Assembly (NCBI GenBank): GCA_018873245.2
Contig: JAEMBT020000009.1
Location: 10,741,112-10,805,111 of the forward strand
DNA: 64,000 nt
Reading direction: 5' to 3'
Source: Archegozetes longisetosus
Lineage: Eukaryota; Arthropoda; Arachnida; Sarcoptiformes; Trhypochthoniidae
In this document: positions 33,745-46,500 of the stretch, piece by piece
How positions within the stretch are numbered: the stretch's first letter is position 1
Layout of the letters: every line of letters starts with the position of its first letter
The notes under the pieces: model-generated
What the model was told of the DNA's origin: nothing
Databases searched by the model: none
What the model saw: the letters and a program-made list of their open reading frames with translations, nothing else
Translations under genes and position numbers: made by a program

Positions 33745-35110
33745 CAGCGTTTCTTAATCTGTGGTACGCGTACCAGTAGTTGGTACACGAAGCACTATCC
33801 GATGATATACTACGTAGTTTATATAGTTATGGAAAGAAATATTGAGTTTAAATGAAATCATATCAGGTTTGAAGACACTTTTGAATAGACATTTATCAAC
33901 TATAAGATAAATTGAATCATAAATGCAAAAATACAAACTGTCTTCTCATACGGTCATTTGTTTCTCAAACCCATAGAATCTTAGCATAGAAAATAGAGAA
34001 AAATTAATTGAATTCTCTTGTGAATCAACTTTTAAGTTAAGGTTCACGAATATCTCAATTGAAAACCTTTGGATTCGAATAGACAAATATGAACAACTTT
34101 CAAAATTAGCTATTCGTTATCTTCTCCCCTTTCCTTCGACTTATTTGTGTGAAACAGCCTTTTCTGTTTTATTTTCAATTAAAATTAAGTAAAGAGATAG
34201 ACTTAATATCGAAGATGACTTGAGGCTAAGTTTGACTAATGCCAACCCTAGAATCGATGATTTGTGTAAATCAAAAACAGTCACAGTCTTTTCATTAACG
34301 TATATGTTATCGTAATTTATGATAATTAGTAAATTTTAATAATTACTATTAAATTTTGATATTTACTAGTAATTATTGATATTTACTGACTCATATCAGT
34401 GAATATCAATATTTTCTAAAACGCTTCAGTAAATTTTGATTAGATATTTTGAATGTAATGATCGACATAAGCTAGTCTGAACCTAGGCTAGTCCAGGCTC
34501 AAGGCCCAGCTCAAAAGCTATTATAGGGCCTAAGGCTCAGGCTCGGGCTCGAGGCTCATTGAAAATGAGCCTATGTCCATCATTATTTAAATGAATAAAC
34601 TTGTATGTATTTTAAAAACAGACTAGGTCTTTAGTGCTATTTATTTAATAAGAGTTACAAAAATCATTTTTTTATTTACAAATATATCTCTTAGATCCAC
34701 ACTTTTTTTGCAATTACACTTTGTTATTAAATTACATTTTATTAAATTTTATCTTAATAATTAACTTTGTTTGAAATTTTAGAGCCAATAATAGAATGAA
34801 ACCAATTTAAATTTTTTCAAAATTAAATCGGTACTTTTACACAACTTTTGCTGTCAAAATGTAAGACAAATTGGTAGCTATATTGATATGTAATGTCTAT
34901 TTTTAGAATAATTACAATAATAAAAAATCATTGAGTTTTAAGTCATTCAATGTATTTTATCGAAATTTGCTGTAACATATACATTTAAAAATATATTCTC
35001 ATTGAATGTATTAAAAAATAAAACTAAAATTATAAGAGGTTTTTGGTGGTATGCAATGTCTTAAGACATGTTTTAGTGGTACGCGATATGAAAAAGGTTG
35101 AGGACCGCCG
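33745..35110 (+). mobile_element. hAT element with terminal repeats and exact 8-bp target duplication
   Basis: The element begins CAGCGTTTCTTAATC and ends GAGGACCGCCG, whose complement CGGCGGTCCTCAACC matches the hAT consensus CAGNGGTTCTCAACC. Inside, GTACGCGTACCA and GGTACGCGAT extend the inverted ends. TTATAATC flanks both sides exactly (33737-33744 and 35111-35118), which is the 8-bp duplication expected of hAT. At about 33990-34320 the plus strand encodes a hAT dimerisation domain (LLPFPSTYLCETAFS, then RLNIEDDLRLSLTNANPRI) with one in-frame stop. Most of the transposase is missing, and the right half has no coding sequence. Confidence 0.92.
34480..34585. repeat. GC-rich GGCTC-type degenerate repeat
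   Basis: About 100 bases contain many overlapping copies of GGCTC, GGCTCA and AGCTC in an otherwise very AT-rich element. It may be a small insertion within the hAT copy, or a simple-sequence expansion. Confidence 0.6.
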
Positions 35111-35606
35111 TTATAATCAATAAGGCATCAAACTATAATGCTAAGTTATAAACTTATATACTATATAATATTTACTGTAATACTTTTGTATACTGAAATT
35201 CGTTATGTAATTCTCAAGGACACGAGAAAACCACATGGAAAGTTGAACAATAAAATTGGAGGTTTAAGTTAGAAGATGATCAAACGATCTGTCATGTTGA
35301 ACTTTATTATTGGAACTAGAAACACTTTGTACTGAAATTAATGCCAAGTTCTCATCGCCTTTAATGGACTCAATAGATTGTGATGAAAATTTCCAAGTTA
35401 CCACAAAATGCGGATGTAAGAAGAAATATAAACATACTGTAATGCATACAAACTTAATTCTTGAATGATTCACTCTGACTTGTAATACCTAGCAAAAACA
35501 AAAAATGTATCATGTGAACGTAAAACGAATGCCATTAAATAGTATTTTAAACACGTCGAACTTACTTTTTATTTAAAGTCGGAACATCTTATATAAAACC
35601 TAAAAT

Positions 35607-36024
35607 GGTTAGAGTCTGGCATATCTAGACGACGACCTTCTACTAGTAACATCCACGTATAACCTATACATATCAATTCGTCTCGGCAACCTGAATCTTT
35701 TGATACCCCACTTGGGACCTAGTACCTAGCTACAAAGAGTTGGGCTTAGATCTCTAAGAACCGGACAGGTCTTTTAAATAGTCATGGAAAGTAAGTTCAG
35801 CACTAAAGTAACTTGAATGTACTAACAGCGCTTAAATGTCACATATGATGTGCCTAGGACCAACCCTTATGGACCTAGGCCCAGCTTCTTGTAGCTAGGT
35901 CCTACGGTCCCAAGTGAGGTAGCAAAAGATTCAGGTTGTCGAGACGAGTTGATATATATAGGTTACATGTACATGTGGATGTGACTAGTAGAAGGTCGTC
36001 GTCCGGATCTGCCAGACTCTAACC
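35607..36024. mobile_element. Foldback element with arms of about 145-165 bp
   Basis: The left arm 35607 to about 35752 and the right arm from about 35862 to 36024 are inverted copies over their whole length. They begin GGTTAGAGTCTGGCA and share GACGACGACCTTCTACTAGT, CAACCTGAATCTTTTG and CACTTGGGACC. The loop is about 110 bases. There is no coding capacity. GC content is higher than the surroundings. It ends 14 bases before the chitin-binding gene remnant. Confidence 0.88.
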
Positions 36025-36037
36025 GATCTTTTTAAAT

Positions 36038-36579
36038 ATGAAAAGACTCGTAAAGCGTAGTACCAATAACCAGTTTGATTTCAAATCATTAAGCTACAGC
36101 TATAAAAAAGCACTAGCGTTCAAAAACATACTGATAGTATATTATCCGAAACTTGGACAAGCAATTATAGTCAACAAAAATGGATTAACATTCAATGCAA
36201 ATCTATGTAGAAAATATGATAATGCCCAGATAGCTCTTGGATTCTGCACAAGATTCTTCTATCATTGTGTTAATGGCGAACCTTATGAAAGAACATGCCT
36301 ATCGCAACAGTATACGATCCAGTACATCACGTTTGTACTTGGCTCCAATGGAAAGAGTTCTGTGAAGAAAATCAGGTGAACGTTGACCAGAATGAAATGA
36401 AATGCAAGGCTAAACTTTGTAGAAGATTTGGCAACACCCAAATACTATTAGGAAACTGTACAAGTGATTTCTACCATTGTACAAATGGTTTGCCTTATCG
36501 AAAATTTTTCAATCCTCCAACAGTCTTCGATCAAATAAATCATAATTGTGTCTTACCCCCCCTCCTGGAACGCGTGTAG
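36038..36579 (+). pseudogene. Chitin-binding (CBM14/peritrophin-A) gene remnant, two domains
   Basis: The plus strand encodes two peritrophin-A domains. Domain 1 runs from about 36203 (LCRKYDNAQIALGFC, then FYHCVNGEPYERTC) and continues in another frame with TVYDPVHHVCTW. Domain 2 runs from about 36403 (LCRRFGNTQILLGNC, then FYHCTNGLPY and FDQINHNCVLPP). Six cysteines per domain are in the expected order. A one-base frame change at about 36295 separates the start of domain 1 from the rest. No signal peptide precedes it, and the upstream sequence is directly occupied by the foldback element, so the original 5' exon may be lost. A possible acceptor (AATTATAG at about 36170) suggests the first 40 codons may be intron. 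The family binds chitin in cuticle or gut lining. Confidence 0.75.
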
Positions 36580-37048
36580 CTAACCCTAATTTTTACACAA
36601 GTATATCTAATATACTTGTTTAATTAGCAACCAAATTGCTCAGTCTATTAATATATTTTTAATTTAAAGGTATTAAATAAGAATTTAAATATTACCTAAT
36701 GCCTATATAATGTACACGTTTATATTATTAATACCATGTCTATATTTCTCATTATAACACTTTATATAACAAATTTTAAAATATTACACACCTCTCAGGT
36801 TTGGTATACATTAGTATTCTTATTATTATGAGAAATATAAAAATTAGAAAATTTAATAAATCCTAATTGTCATTCAATTTTTACAAGTGGAATTACTTTG
36901 AAGCAAAAAATCTTAAGCTATAGTCTTTTAGAGAAATGAGAAATAAAGAATTTTAAGCATAGAAATGATAAAATCTTAAATCTGCAAATAAAGACTTCGA
37001 TGATTTTGAAATTTCACTAAAACAAACACATTAATTTATACGTTAGAG

Positions 37049-37671
37049 TAGAGGAGAGCACTTTGCACCCGCACCCGCGGATCTATATCGGGTGCGGGTT
37101 TGCAAATTCCTTTCCTTCACACCTTCACAAAATAAATCTGTAATCGAAACTCTCAAATCAATGGCTAACGAAGTAAGTATTACTCCGATAACAACTATTA
37201 CATCAATAACAAAAGATTCTAATATCATGAATGTGTACTTGATTTTATTGATCATAAAGAAAATATATATAACACTAGTATTACAGAGGTTAATGACTAT
37301 CCTCAAAATAATTTCAACTGTATTCAAGGTTTGTTGAAATTATGGGATGAAAATAAGGACAGATTTCTAAACTAAATGTTATTTCTAAAAGTATTGTAAC
37401 TATACCGGTAACTAATTTCTCCACTGAGCAAAATTTCGATTACGCTGTATTAACTTTAACTGACAGAATATCTTGACTAGACCCAGAAAAACTCGATAAA
37501 CCGCTACTTATGAGATCAATGTTTGATATTATTTTACAGAATAAAGATTATATACTTAATCATTATTTATATTTATGTTCACATTCGATTTAATTAAAAT
37601 AAAAAAATTTGTGGTTATTTGCTGGTTTTTGCAGGTGCGGATGCAAAAAATTTCATAGATGCGCACCTCTA
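37049..37671 (+). mobile_element. Short hAT relic with terminal repeats
   Basis: TAGAGG with GCACTTTGCACCCGCACC on the left matches, inverted, GGTGCGGATGCAAAAAA...GCGCACCTCTA on the right. Inside, the plus strand reads LWDENKDRF at about 37340, then VTNFSTEQNFDYAVLTLTDR, the C-terminal region of a hAT transposase, with frame changes. At 623 bp it is internally deleted. No clear 8-bp duplication remains. Confidence 0.7.
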
Positions 37672-37820
37672 TGCTGAAGTTAGTACGAATTTGATTCACG
37701 GATAAACTGAGTCACATGTAAAATAGCAATGAGAATTCGATATACTGTATGTAAAGCAGAAGGTTTGTTATCAATCGAATGGATTTACATTACTCTTTAA
37801 CTATACTCAAACTAAAGAAA

Positions 37821-38065
37821 AATCTTAATTTTCAGCTCACATTTCGCGTTTATTTGTGAATTTAAATTAATAGCCCATTATTATTAAAGCATTAATCCCT
37901 CTAATGATTGCTGTACTCCAAAATAGACGTTCAAAACTACATTTAATGTTATGCTGGAGTGTAGAAACCGTTAGAGAGATTAATACTTTAACAATAATGG
38001 GTTATTAATTTAAATTCACGAATTAAATAAACATTTTAAATGTGAACCAAAGATTAAAAATTATC
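37821..38065. repeat. Palindromic element, about 245 bp
   Basis: The two halves are inverted copies over about 110 bases, sharing GAATTTAAATTAATA, CCCATTATT, TAAAG and CTCTCTAA. The axis lies near 37940. It has the build of a palindromic MITE with almost no loop. Confidence 0.85.
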
Positions 38066-40560
38066 TCATAACTACTTTTAACTGTCTATGGCTCAATTTC
38101 ATTCAATTTGAGTAAAATTTGAAGCCATAGTCCGACACAGTTGAAGATATACAAAAATCATTTTTAATAGATTCGAGCAATTTTTCTTTGACTCGCTGTT
38201 ATTTTTGAACACCGACGTTCTTCACAAAAAGCATCGAATATTGGCTTCGGAACACTTTACTTTTTTTCTGAATCCTTATATTGATTACTTTATGGCATAT
38301 TTTCTATAAAATTGGGACCATAAAGATATTTACATGATTTTGAAACACATTTTTGTGAGTATTTTGTTTCTATTTTATTTTGATATTTTGATGAGTTGAC
38401 CAATCAATCAGATATAGTTTTGTTGATTCTGTCGTTTGTTTCTACATTTAACTCTACAATTGTCTCTATAATACAATCATTTTTTACTTATTCAAAAGCA
38501 GAGTAGGGACATAATTGAAAATTGAGTTCATTTATAACAATAAACTTTGTGTTCATATATCAGATAAAACAGTTTTGAGTGTTGAATGCAATATTTTTCA
38601 CTTTTTCCGCTATCCAACAATGACTGACTTGCATTTGAACCAAAGCTGTAGAGATGGTATACGAAAATCTGGTTGTCTTCTTATATCTGTGACAAAACGT
38701 TTGCAAATAAACTAAACAAACGGTTCAAAACAAATATATCTCTAAGAAAATTGTTGACTGACAGAAACGATGTCGCAACTACTCGGATCACATTTGGTTT
38801 CATGTATAATATATGAGACCCATTCATGTAAACAATGCAGAATATCAATGAATAAAAGTCTCAAATTCATTACTTGGAAAGTGATGAAACTTTATCTGTA
38901 CAATAATTTGTGTCTATTTCACAACAACCATTCAGAAACTCAATGAGTACTGAGTTTTATTTTTTGAATAGAGATTTAGATCACTTAGAGATTATAAGAG
39001 ATGAATTGGAAACTCAAATACCAAATATGGATCACTTTATTGAACAGAAAAAAATTTAAAGTTAGAAAATGATTTATTAACTGCTTAGCGATGTCGTTCT
39101 TTCATATGTCTTAATTTGAATGCAGCCCTTTGAAACATGCAATCAAATCAATTACAAGTATTAAGTTTGAGATAGTTTTGGAGTCAGATAACACTAAAAT
39201 GTATTCGAAATGTAAGTAAATCAATAAAACTTGTTTGAATCGATTGCATTTAGTTGTAATGATGTTTGCAATAGAAACTGATTAGCCAACTAAACAATTA
39301 TTGAGCAACATTTAAATCATCACTCAATTGAAACATATACCTGAAATTTAAGCTTTTTAAAGTTTTGCAAATTTGTACTTAGTCTTCAAATTTTAAGGAA
39401 TACTTTTAAGAAAAATTGAGCGATCACTTCATTTAATTATGATATTTATATCTATTTTGTTATCGCAGTTTGATCTTTTAACGTCTTATTTGATTTATAT
39501 TTAGGACATCAAATTCTATTAAACTAAGGTTTAAAATGATTTTTATTTACATAACTTATACAAATGATACGCAATTCTTTCATTATTTGACTACAATTTG
39601 CTTTTTAAAAATAATCATATATTAAAACTTGATACAAATTTGAAGTTCACATTTTCGATATTACATTAGACAAGTGATGATCAATTTTAAGTTAAAGTTC
39701 AGACTATGATTGATGTAAACTTGGATTTGAGGCAATTTTGCGATTATCACAACAATATTCTACTGCGCTGTAGTTGTGCTGTAGTTTGTCCTTCTCTAAC
39801 CTAATCTAACTAAACTCAATTCACTGAAACTAATTTAGGTTAAGTTAGATTAAGTAAAGATAAAGATTAGACATAGACAAACAGTGTTCTGGTAACCACA
39901 TTGCTCTCCTATACTCAAATCCTATATCAATAATGAACTGAACTACAGCCAACTTTGTTCCCTAAATGTATAGCTGTGATTAGGCTAAAAGCTCATGAGT
40001 AAAGTCGTTAATTCAATATCCACGTAAAAAATGAATCATAACCATTGATTGAATTTATGTTATGAAATTGGGTCAACTTTCTATGCAGGACTTGGGATTG
40101 AAGGTCCGACTAAGATTAAGTCAAATATTACCCTAAAACTGGTGATTCGGGACATCTCATACATTGAGGTATTGCTGATAGAGATATTGTTGAACAATTA
40201 ACATGAAATGAACATGCAGTATTAATCCATATCTAAACCTTTATTCTGAATTATACTTCAAATCTTGATTATTTATAAATAAATGTAGTTACAGGTCATT
40301 ATTACTATCAACAATACAACGTTATGAGCTCTTCGATGAAATTCGTCACATAACTCACTTATAATCGCCCACTGTTGTCATCTGTCAGATTATTATACAT
40401 AACAATTGAACGAACGAATGCTTTGTAGTAAAAATAAAGTGCTCTCAAACATTCAATCATTTACCTCAACAACTTTGAGAAACTTTCAAAATCATTTGAG
40501 AGTATCCATAATCTTATTAAACCTGAATTTCTTAAAGAAAAATGTAAGCTCTTTATCGAT
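38065..40560. other. Gene-free intergenic stretch
   Basis: No convincing exon or element was recognised. It includes the region downstream of the four-transmembrane gene, which ends at 40563 on the minus strand. A short inverted TAATCTAACT / TTAGATTA pair lies at about 39800-39860. Confidence 0.4.
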
Positions 40561-40562
40561 AA

Positions 40563-43500
40563 TTAAATAGTTAGTGGAAAAGGCTTTACATTAAAGTGTG
40601 TATTCAACTGATAATTTTTATCCACTAATGGAAGTGTCTTTGAATTAAACAAACCTCTTCTGGTTTGTTCATTATATATGGAACCGCTGCCATCAACAGA
40701 ATTGTCGCCGTTTTGAAGATTTGGCAGATTGACGCCTGAAGTAATAAATGATGTCGTGTTTGATTGCGATGTAGAGCGTGTGTCGACATCTCTTTCGAAA
40801 TCTCGTTCTTCATTTCCAATACTCTTTTGCTTTTTAACAAAGATATTTCTCTCAATATCTGTTGGTTTATATAAGAAATTCGGGGCCAATATTACAAAAT
40901 CGTGATCGTTGCGTCGACGCTTAAGCAAACAGTAATTTAAATAAATATATTATTAATATAATATTTAATTTAATTGTGAGGATTATTACTCGTTTACATA
41001 CCTGATCGCCTTCTGGGCCACCCCTCCCTTCTAAATATTGTTGATATTGGGAATATACACACAATACGCAATAGACCTGTTCATTCAAATTTAATCCTGT
41101 TAAAATTCTCCGATACTTTGTAACTAATGGACTATTATATCGAGTTTTCATTAATTCCAAACTTTAAAATTCAATTCCGGATTATATGAAATATTATTCT
41201 AAACCACAATACTTTTAGTTTATCTCTTCCTAAATGAGTAGTCAATTGAATATTAAATAAATTGTGGAAAGTTCTGTACAAAAGTTATTTCTTTTTGAAT
41301 AGAGTAATAAAACATACATCTTATCAGAACTTTTCTTATTTTAATGAAGTTTCGATTGCAATCAATGTTTTGCGATATAAAAAGATATGATATTTTTGCA
41401 ATAATAAAAAACTAAAAATTTTTATTTTAATCATAGTATGAATTGAATGGACTTTTCTTTCATTGAGGCACAGAAATGAAAACAAAAATAAGTTACCTGA
41501 ACGGCAGTTAAGAGCAAAAGTGTCTTGCTCTTATTCTTCAATCGATAATCAACTTTAATGGAATAATCGACTTATAGAAAGCTAAGTCAGTAAGAGATAG
41601 ACAATACTGAAAGTTACACGCATTATCTACTTCTGCACTTAAAAATCAACTTATATATAATAATATATCTGACTATAGAATATTGAACTTCTACCGTTAC
41701 AAAACACAGAAATGTTGTGAAATATACGACTCACTGAAGAGTGTACTAAAAGATTCGACGTTTTCATTGATGTTTACACAAAAAATCAAAAAATAGTTTA
41801 TAGTAACAAGAAAAAGGCCGTCTCTAAGGGTATCAACTCTTCAGCTTTGAGACAATATCGCCAGCCTTCAACAATTTGATTTGTTTTAATTAGTACATTG
41901 AACATTCTATAAGTTTGCTAATATCGTTCATATTATGGTCCGGTGTAAAGCACATCATCACAACGATCCACTCCTGATTGCTGTCAACGGTTAAGTTTTT
42001 CAGTGTACACTAAGAGCTAAGTAGAGCCAAAACATGTTTGAATCGTTTATCGAAGATGTATCTCATACTATGCCTGAAATAACTGTCTGAACAAAATAAA
42101 ATATATACTTTGGTGTATGGCATTAAGATAGCATTGAATGCTGCCATTACATTAATGATTAAAAATCAATCATTACTTATCAGTTGAAGTGAAGACAATC
42201 TTTGCTTATAATGTGAAAGAAAGTATACTTTATCAACTATTAATTTGTATTTTGTTAAAGCTTGTCTATTGATCCAGTTCATTGGTAGTTAGGGTTTGAG
42301 GATTTAATCAATTTTGAATGAGTCAATACTATAGAAATCTTACGGTGCAGTAGATTACTTCCTATTCATGCTTTAGACATATGTCTATCAATTTTGTTCA
42401 GACAATTATTTAGGCATAGTGCCTATCAATGTGGTCACTATAAGTATTGAAAAATTAAACTCAATAGCTACACAAACGTCCATTATTCAGGTGTTTTTTA
42501 CTCTGAGTTGAAGGCTCTGACATAAAAGGGTCTGATAACAAACACTAAATATGACTTGATCTAATTATTTCATTGATTATGTTTGACTATTACTTTCAGT
42601 ATTGTCTTTTGTCTTATCCAATTTCTAATCAACTAAGACTTGCAACAAATTAAACTCTGAAATTAGATGAAAACAACCCAGAGTTGCATAAAAATCTATT
42701 CAAAAAACTAAAGACTGTATACTAATTCAAGCAATTAATCTGAACTGCAAAATTGGTGACTGTTTCGAGACCCAATCAATGAGTGTTTAGTTTTCGCAAA
42801 GCAATTATTTATTTGTACAGTGAAGGTTCGATAGAAGAAGAAATAGTTTGATCTACTTAAACAAAAATGCTTACGTTCAAAAGGCACATCGATATATCGC
42901 TTCCTAATAGTATCCAAATAATTGAATCAAAGACCTGATGCAATTAAGAAAAAGTTTGATTGAAAAATACAGCAACAGAATCATAGACAAAATCAGTAGA
43001 AATGAAAGTTCAGATCAAATTGATCTGCATCCCATGTGATGCCCCATACATTCTATGCAATTACATGAAAGGTAAAGTTAAACTTGTCTAACTTAGACAC
43101 ACAGTTGAATTATTTTCAAGAAACAACTAAAATAAGCCTTCATTTCGTATGGATTTATTTAATCTATTTTTAAAATGAATGCATATGAAAGTTAGAAAGA
43201 TTTGACTATAGCTGTCTTATCATGTAATTGCAATATCGCTCATACCGTTTCCTTATCATTAATGAAGAAACAACAGAGCGTTATATCTACAATTGTTGTG
43301 ATCGATACGACTAACATCCAGGGAATCAGCATTTTTCGATTATCCTGCGCATATACGTAAAAACAAAATCAAACAGATTAAACATTTAGATTTGATTTGT
43401 TGATTTATTAGTAACTGTACCACACAAAGTCCCACAACAAGTATTACGGATGCGATCACACACAGTCCAGAGAACAACAGCAGTAATATGCTTAAGATAA

Positions 43501-46500
43501 ATAACACTAAAGAGATGAGACAAAAATGAATAAGCATTAGAATAAACAATTAATGCCATCAAATACAAAGCGCTCTATTTAACTAACAAACCCTTTTTCA
43601 AACATTTAACGTTCTCTGTAATTAATATGTGACACAACCTTAACATGAGATTTAATTATTTACTCGTATTTTAGTGCAATCACTTCAATAGTATTGATTC
43701 TTCTCTTTTGTTGTTTCTGTTGTTTTCTAAATTAGAACTTAGTCGGAATCGACTTTTAAGACAATTACTTTATAACTTTTTGTCTACGTAAACACTTTTT
43801 AACTTAACTTCAGTCGTAGTAATGCACTTTTTGAGCAAAATTCAGTTTTAATATCTCTTAATGTTTAGTTTGAAGTTATTGAGTATGAGAGCGAAAGTGA
43901 CAAAAGTAATTAACTTCAAATATTTGTCTGCTAACTGCTAGATTAAATTTACTTCATTTATACATAAAGTTGATCGAACTTGAAATTTAATTTTGGTCTA
44001 GCCATTTAATCTAAAGTAGCTATTTATCAAAGCTATTCATATTAATTGAGAAAGACAAATTTCAAACGTTTTGATCTGCTCGACTGAAGTTTATTCCAAT
44101 CAATAGATAAAAATTAAAAAGTTGTGCTTATCATTAACTACAAGTTAAAAAGTATTAAAACTTGATCTGATTATCAATTTAAAATTATTTTGATTCTCAA
44201 TATGAAGTGATGAATATCGAGGAAATGTATCAAAAATAAGTTTTCTCTAAATTGCTCACAAGTTATAAGACGTATAAATCTCATCACAAAAGAAACCTTC
44301 ATTTAAACCTTTTAAGCCAATTACTTACCACATTTCATTTTTATTTTTGATTTGTTCGATTCATAATAATTATCTTGAATTGTAAAAGTATATAAAGATC
44401 TGAAAACTGAATAATTTTCAGCATTTATGTGAAAAAAAATTAGATTTTGCTTTTGAAATCATTCTCATGAGATAGCTTTGAACAGTTTATCACTAAAATT
44501 AATAAAACAACTCAATTTTAACTAATATTTGGCTTGTCAAGTGGTTTAATGAAATAAATAAGTTATCCTTTAGTGTTAGTCAATATGAATAACTACGCTG
44601 TTGATAAGTTTTGCATCAAATATTCCTTCAAATCAATATTGAATGCATGTTAATTTCAGGCTCTCGTATATTTTGCATTTAAGCTATCATTTGATCATCT
44701 CCTCAACAGTTATTCAATATTTGTGTCGGTCTCATAAAAGCTAATAGTTGAAAGTGTTTCGAAGCATAAGTTTTAGTACGTATCTAAAAGAGCCTCATTA
44801 TGTGTCAAGGCATAAACAGGAGCCTATTATAATCTGGCTCGTTGATCAATTTCACTCAATTTGATAAAAGATTTAACATATGACTATTAAAAGAGTGAAT
44901 CAAACTTAACACCACATTATAAATTAATGTCTCATTAATTCTGAAAAAAAAACTCGAATTGGAGTGAATTTAACTTATTTTCTTGAAAGACAGTTCTTTA
45001 AACATATAAGATTTAAAGTAAGAGTTTTTAAATTAGAGGTATTTTTATATTTTCTCTGAGTAAATATTTTTGACTCTCGCCACTAAACTCTAACCACATT
45101 AAATATGACTAAACATTAAAAGATGAAAATCAAATTCTGTGGTCTTAAGCACACGACTATTCGCTTTTCATAGTAATAGATATACGTCAATTAATATGGA
45201 AAACTTTGACATCAAATTCTAATTTAAGTACGGAGTGCGTCAAAAGACTCATAAATGACTAAAAAGCGAATTGCTTTACTTTCAAACTTTTATGAGTTAG
45301 CACTAAAAATTCATTTATCGCTTAATGAGACTACTAATTATTATTAATGTGAAAATTAATTGAGTGCAACAGGCAGTCAGCAATTTATTCTCCAGTAAAC
45401 ACTATTCTGAAATTTGCATAAATGGCTCAGTATAGATATCCTACAAATGTGTCATTATTAGTTACTCAAATCAAATTTTAATTACAGGCTTTGGTAAGGC
45501 TTTTGTTTGTCTGATTTGATACAACTCATATTAAAGTAGATGAGATTTAGAGCAAATCATCAAATGAAGATGATGACCATTTTGGAGATGAAGACCAAAA
45601 TGACGAAAATTTGGTAATTCAAATCAAGAGCTACTGCTTATGTTAAACTAAATTGTTTGGATAAAATGATGAATTACATACCAGGCATATCAATCACAAA
45701 GTTCACATGAAAGGCTCCGATTGTCACAAACAATGTGTACGACGCCTATCGATAAGTCCAGTCAATAAATTAATTGCAAGCCATGAAAAAAATAGAAAAA
45801 GCATAATATTAGAATTTATTGATCAAACATTTAGTATAAAAGCCATGGTAATCAAGGCTCTAGTACATTAAGTATTGAATATCAGTTTACACTTGAGTGC
45901 GTTTGTGATGCATCTGCCCTCAAATTATTACTCAACATAATCGTTAATTAGTAATAAATTTAATGAAAACTAGAAAAATCCTATTAACTAGAATGAATAT
46001 AGGATGTAATGCATAGAAATTACTAAATAATCACTTCTGATACTCTCAATAGTTTTAGTTTGTGCTAATAGATTAATACGCATCGTATTAATATGAAAAA
46101 AGCTTTTGAATTTTGTAAACTAAAACTACTTTTTATAACAAAAAATGATAAACTTGATTAGAATATGAGGTCACAGTTCGGAATACAATATGAATGAAGA
46201 GGTAGTTATGAAAATTTAGTTTCAATTTGGATATTAGATACCAAATTTGTTTTCTCTAAAGTTTCAACTCTTAGTTATCTTTGAACATTAGATATGCAAA
46301 GAATAAATAATGAGAACATCAAAAATGAAATATGGATCAAATGAATAGAACGTTAGATGTTTTAAGATAGCTTAGATAAGAAGCTTTTTAGGACTATCTT
46401 AACTTTACTATGACTTCGAAGAGAAGCTATGGCTTAATAAAAATGTATTTTGTCAAATTATAGAGAAAATGATTACACTTTAAGTATAGCCAATTAAAGT

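Noticed and set aside
41890-42009. A 39-codon open stretch after an AG, phase-compatible as a last exon for the four-transmembrane gene.
   Set aside because: The exon at 41076-41002 has the characteristic YCVLCVYSQYQQYLEGRG continuation and also matches in phase.
44329-44338. ATG AAA TGT G before a GTAAGT donor, phase-compatible with the exon at 43506.
   Set aside because: It could act as a start exon, but the exons at 54.4 and 45.7 kb also match in phase and give the family's typical N-terminus, so I preferred those.
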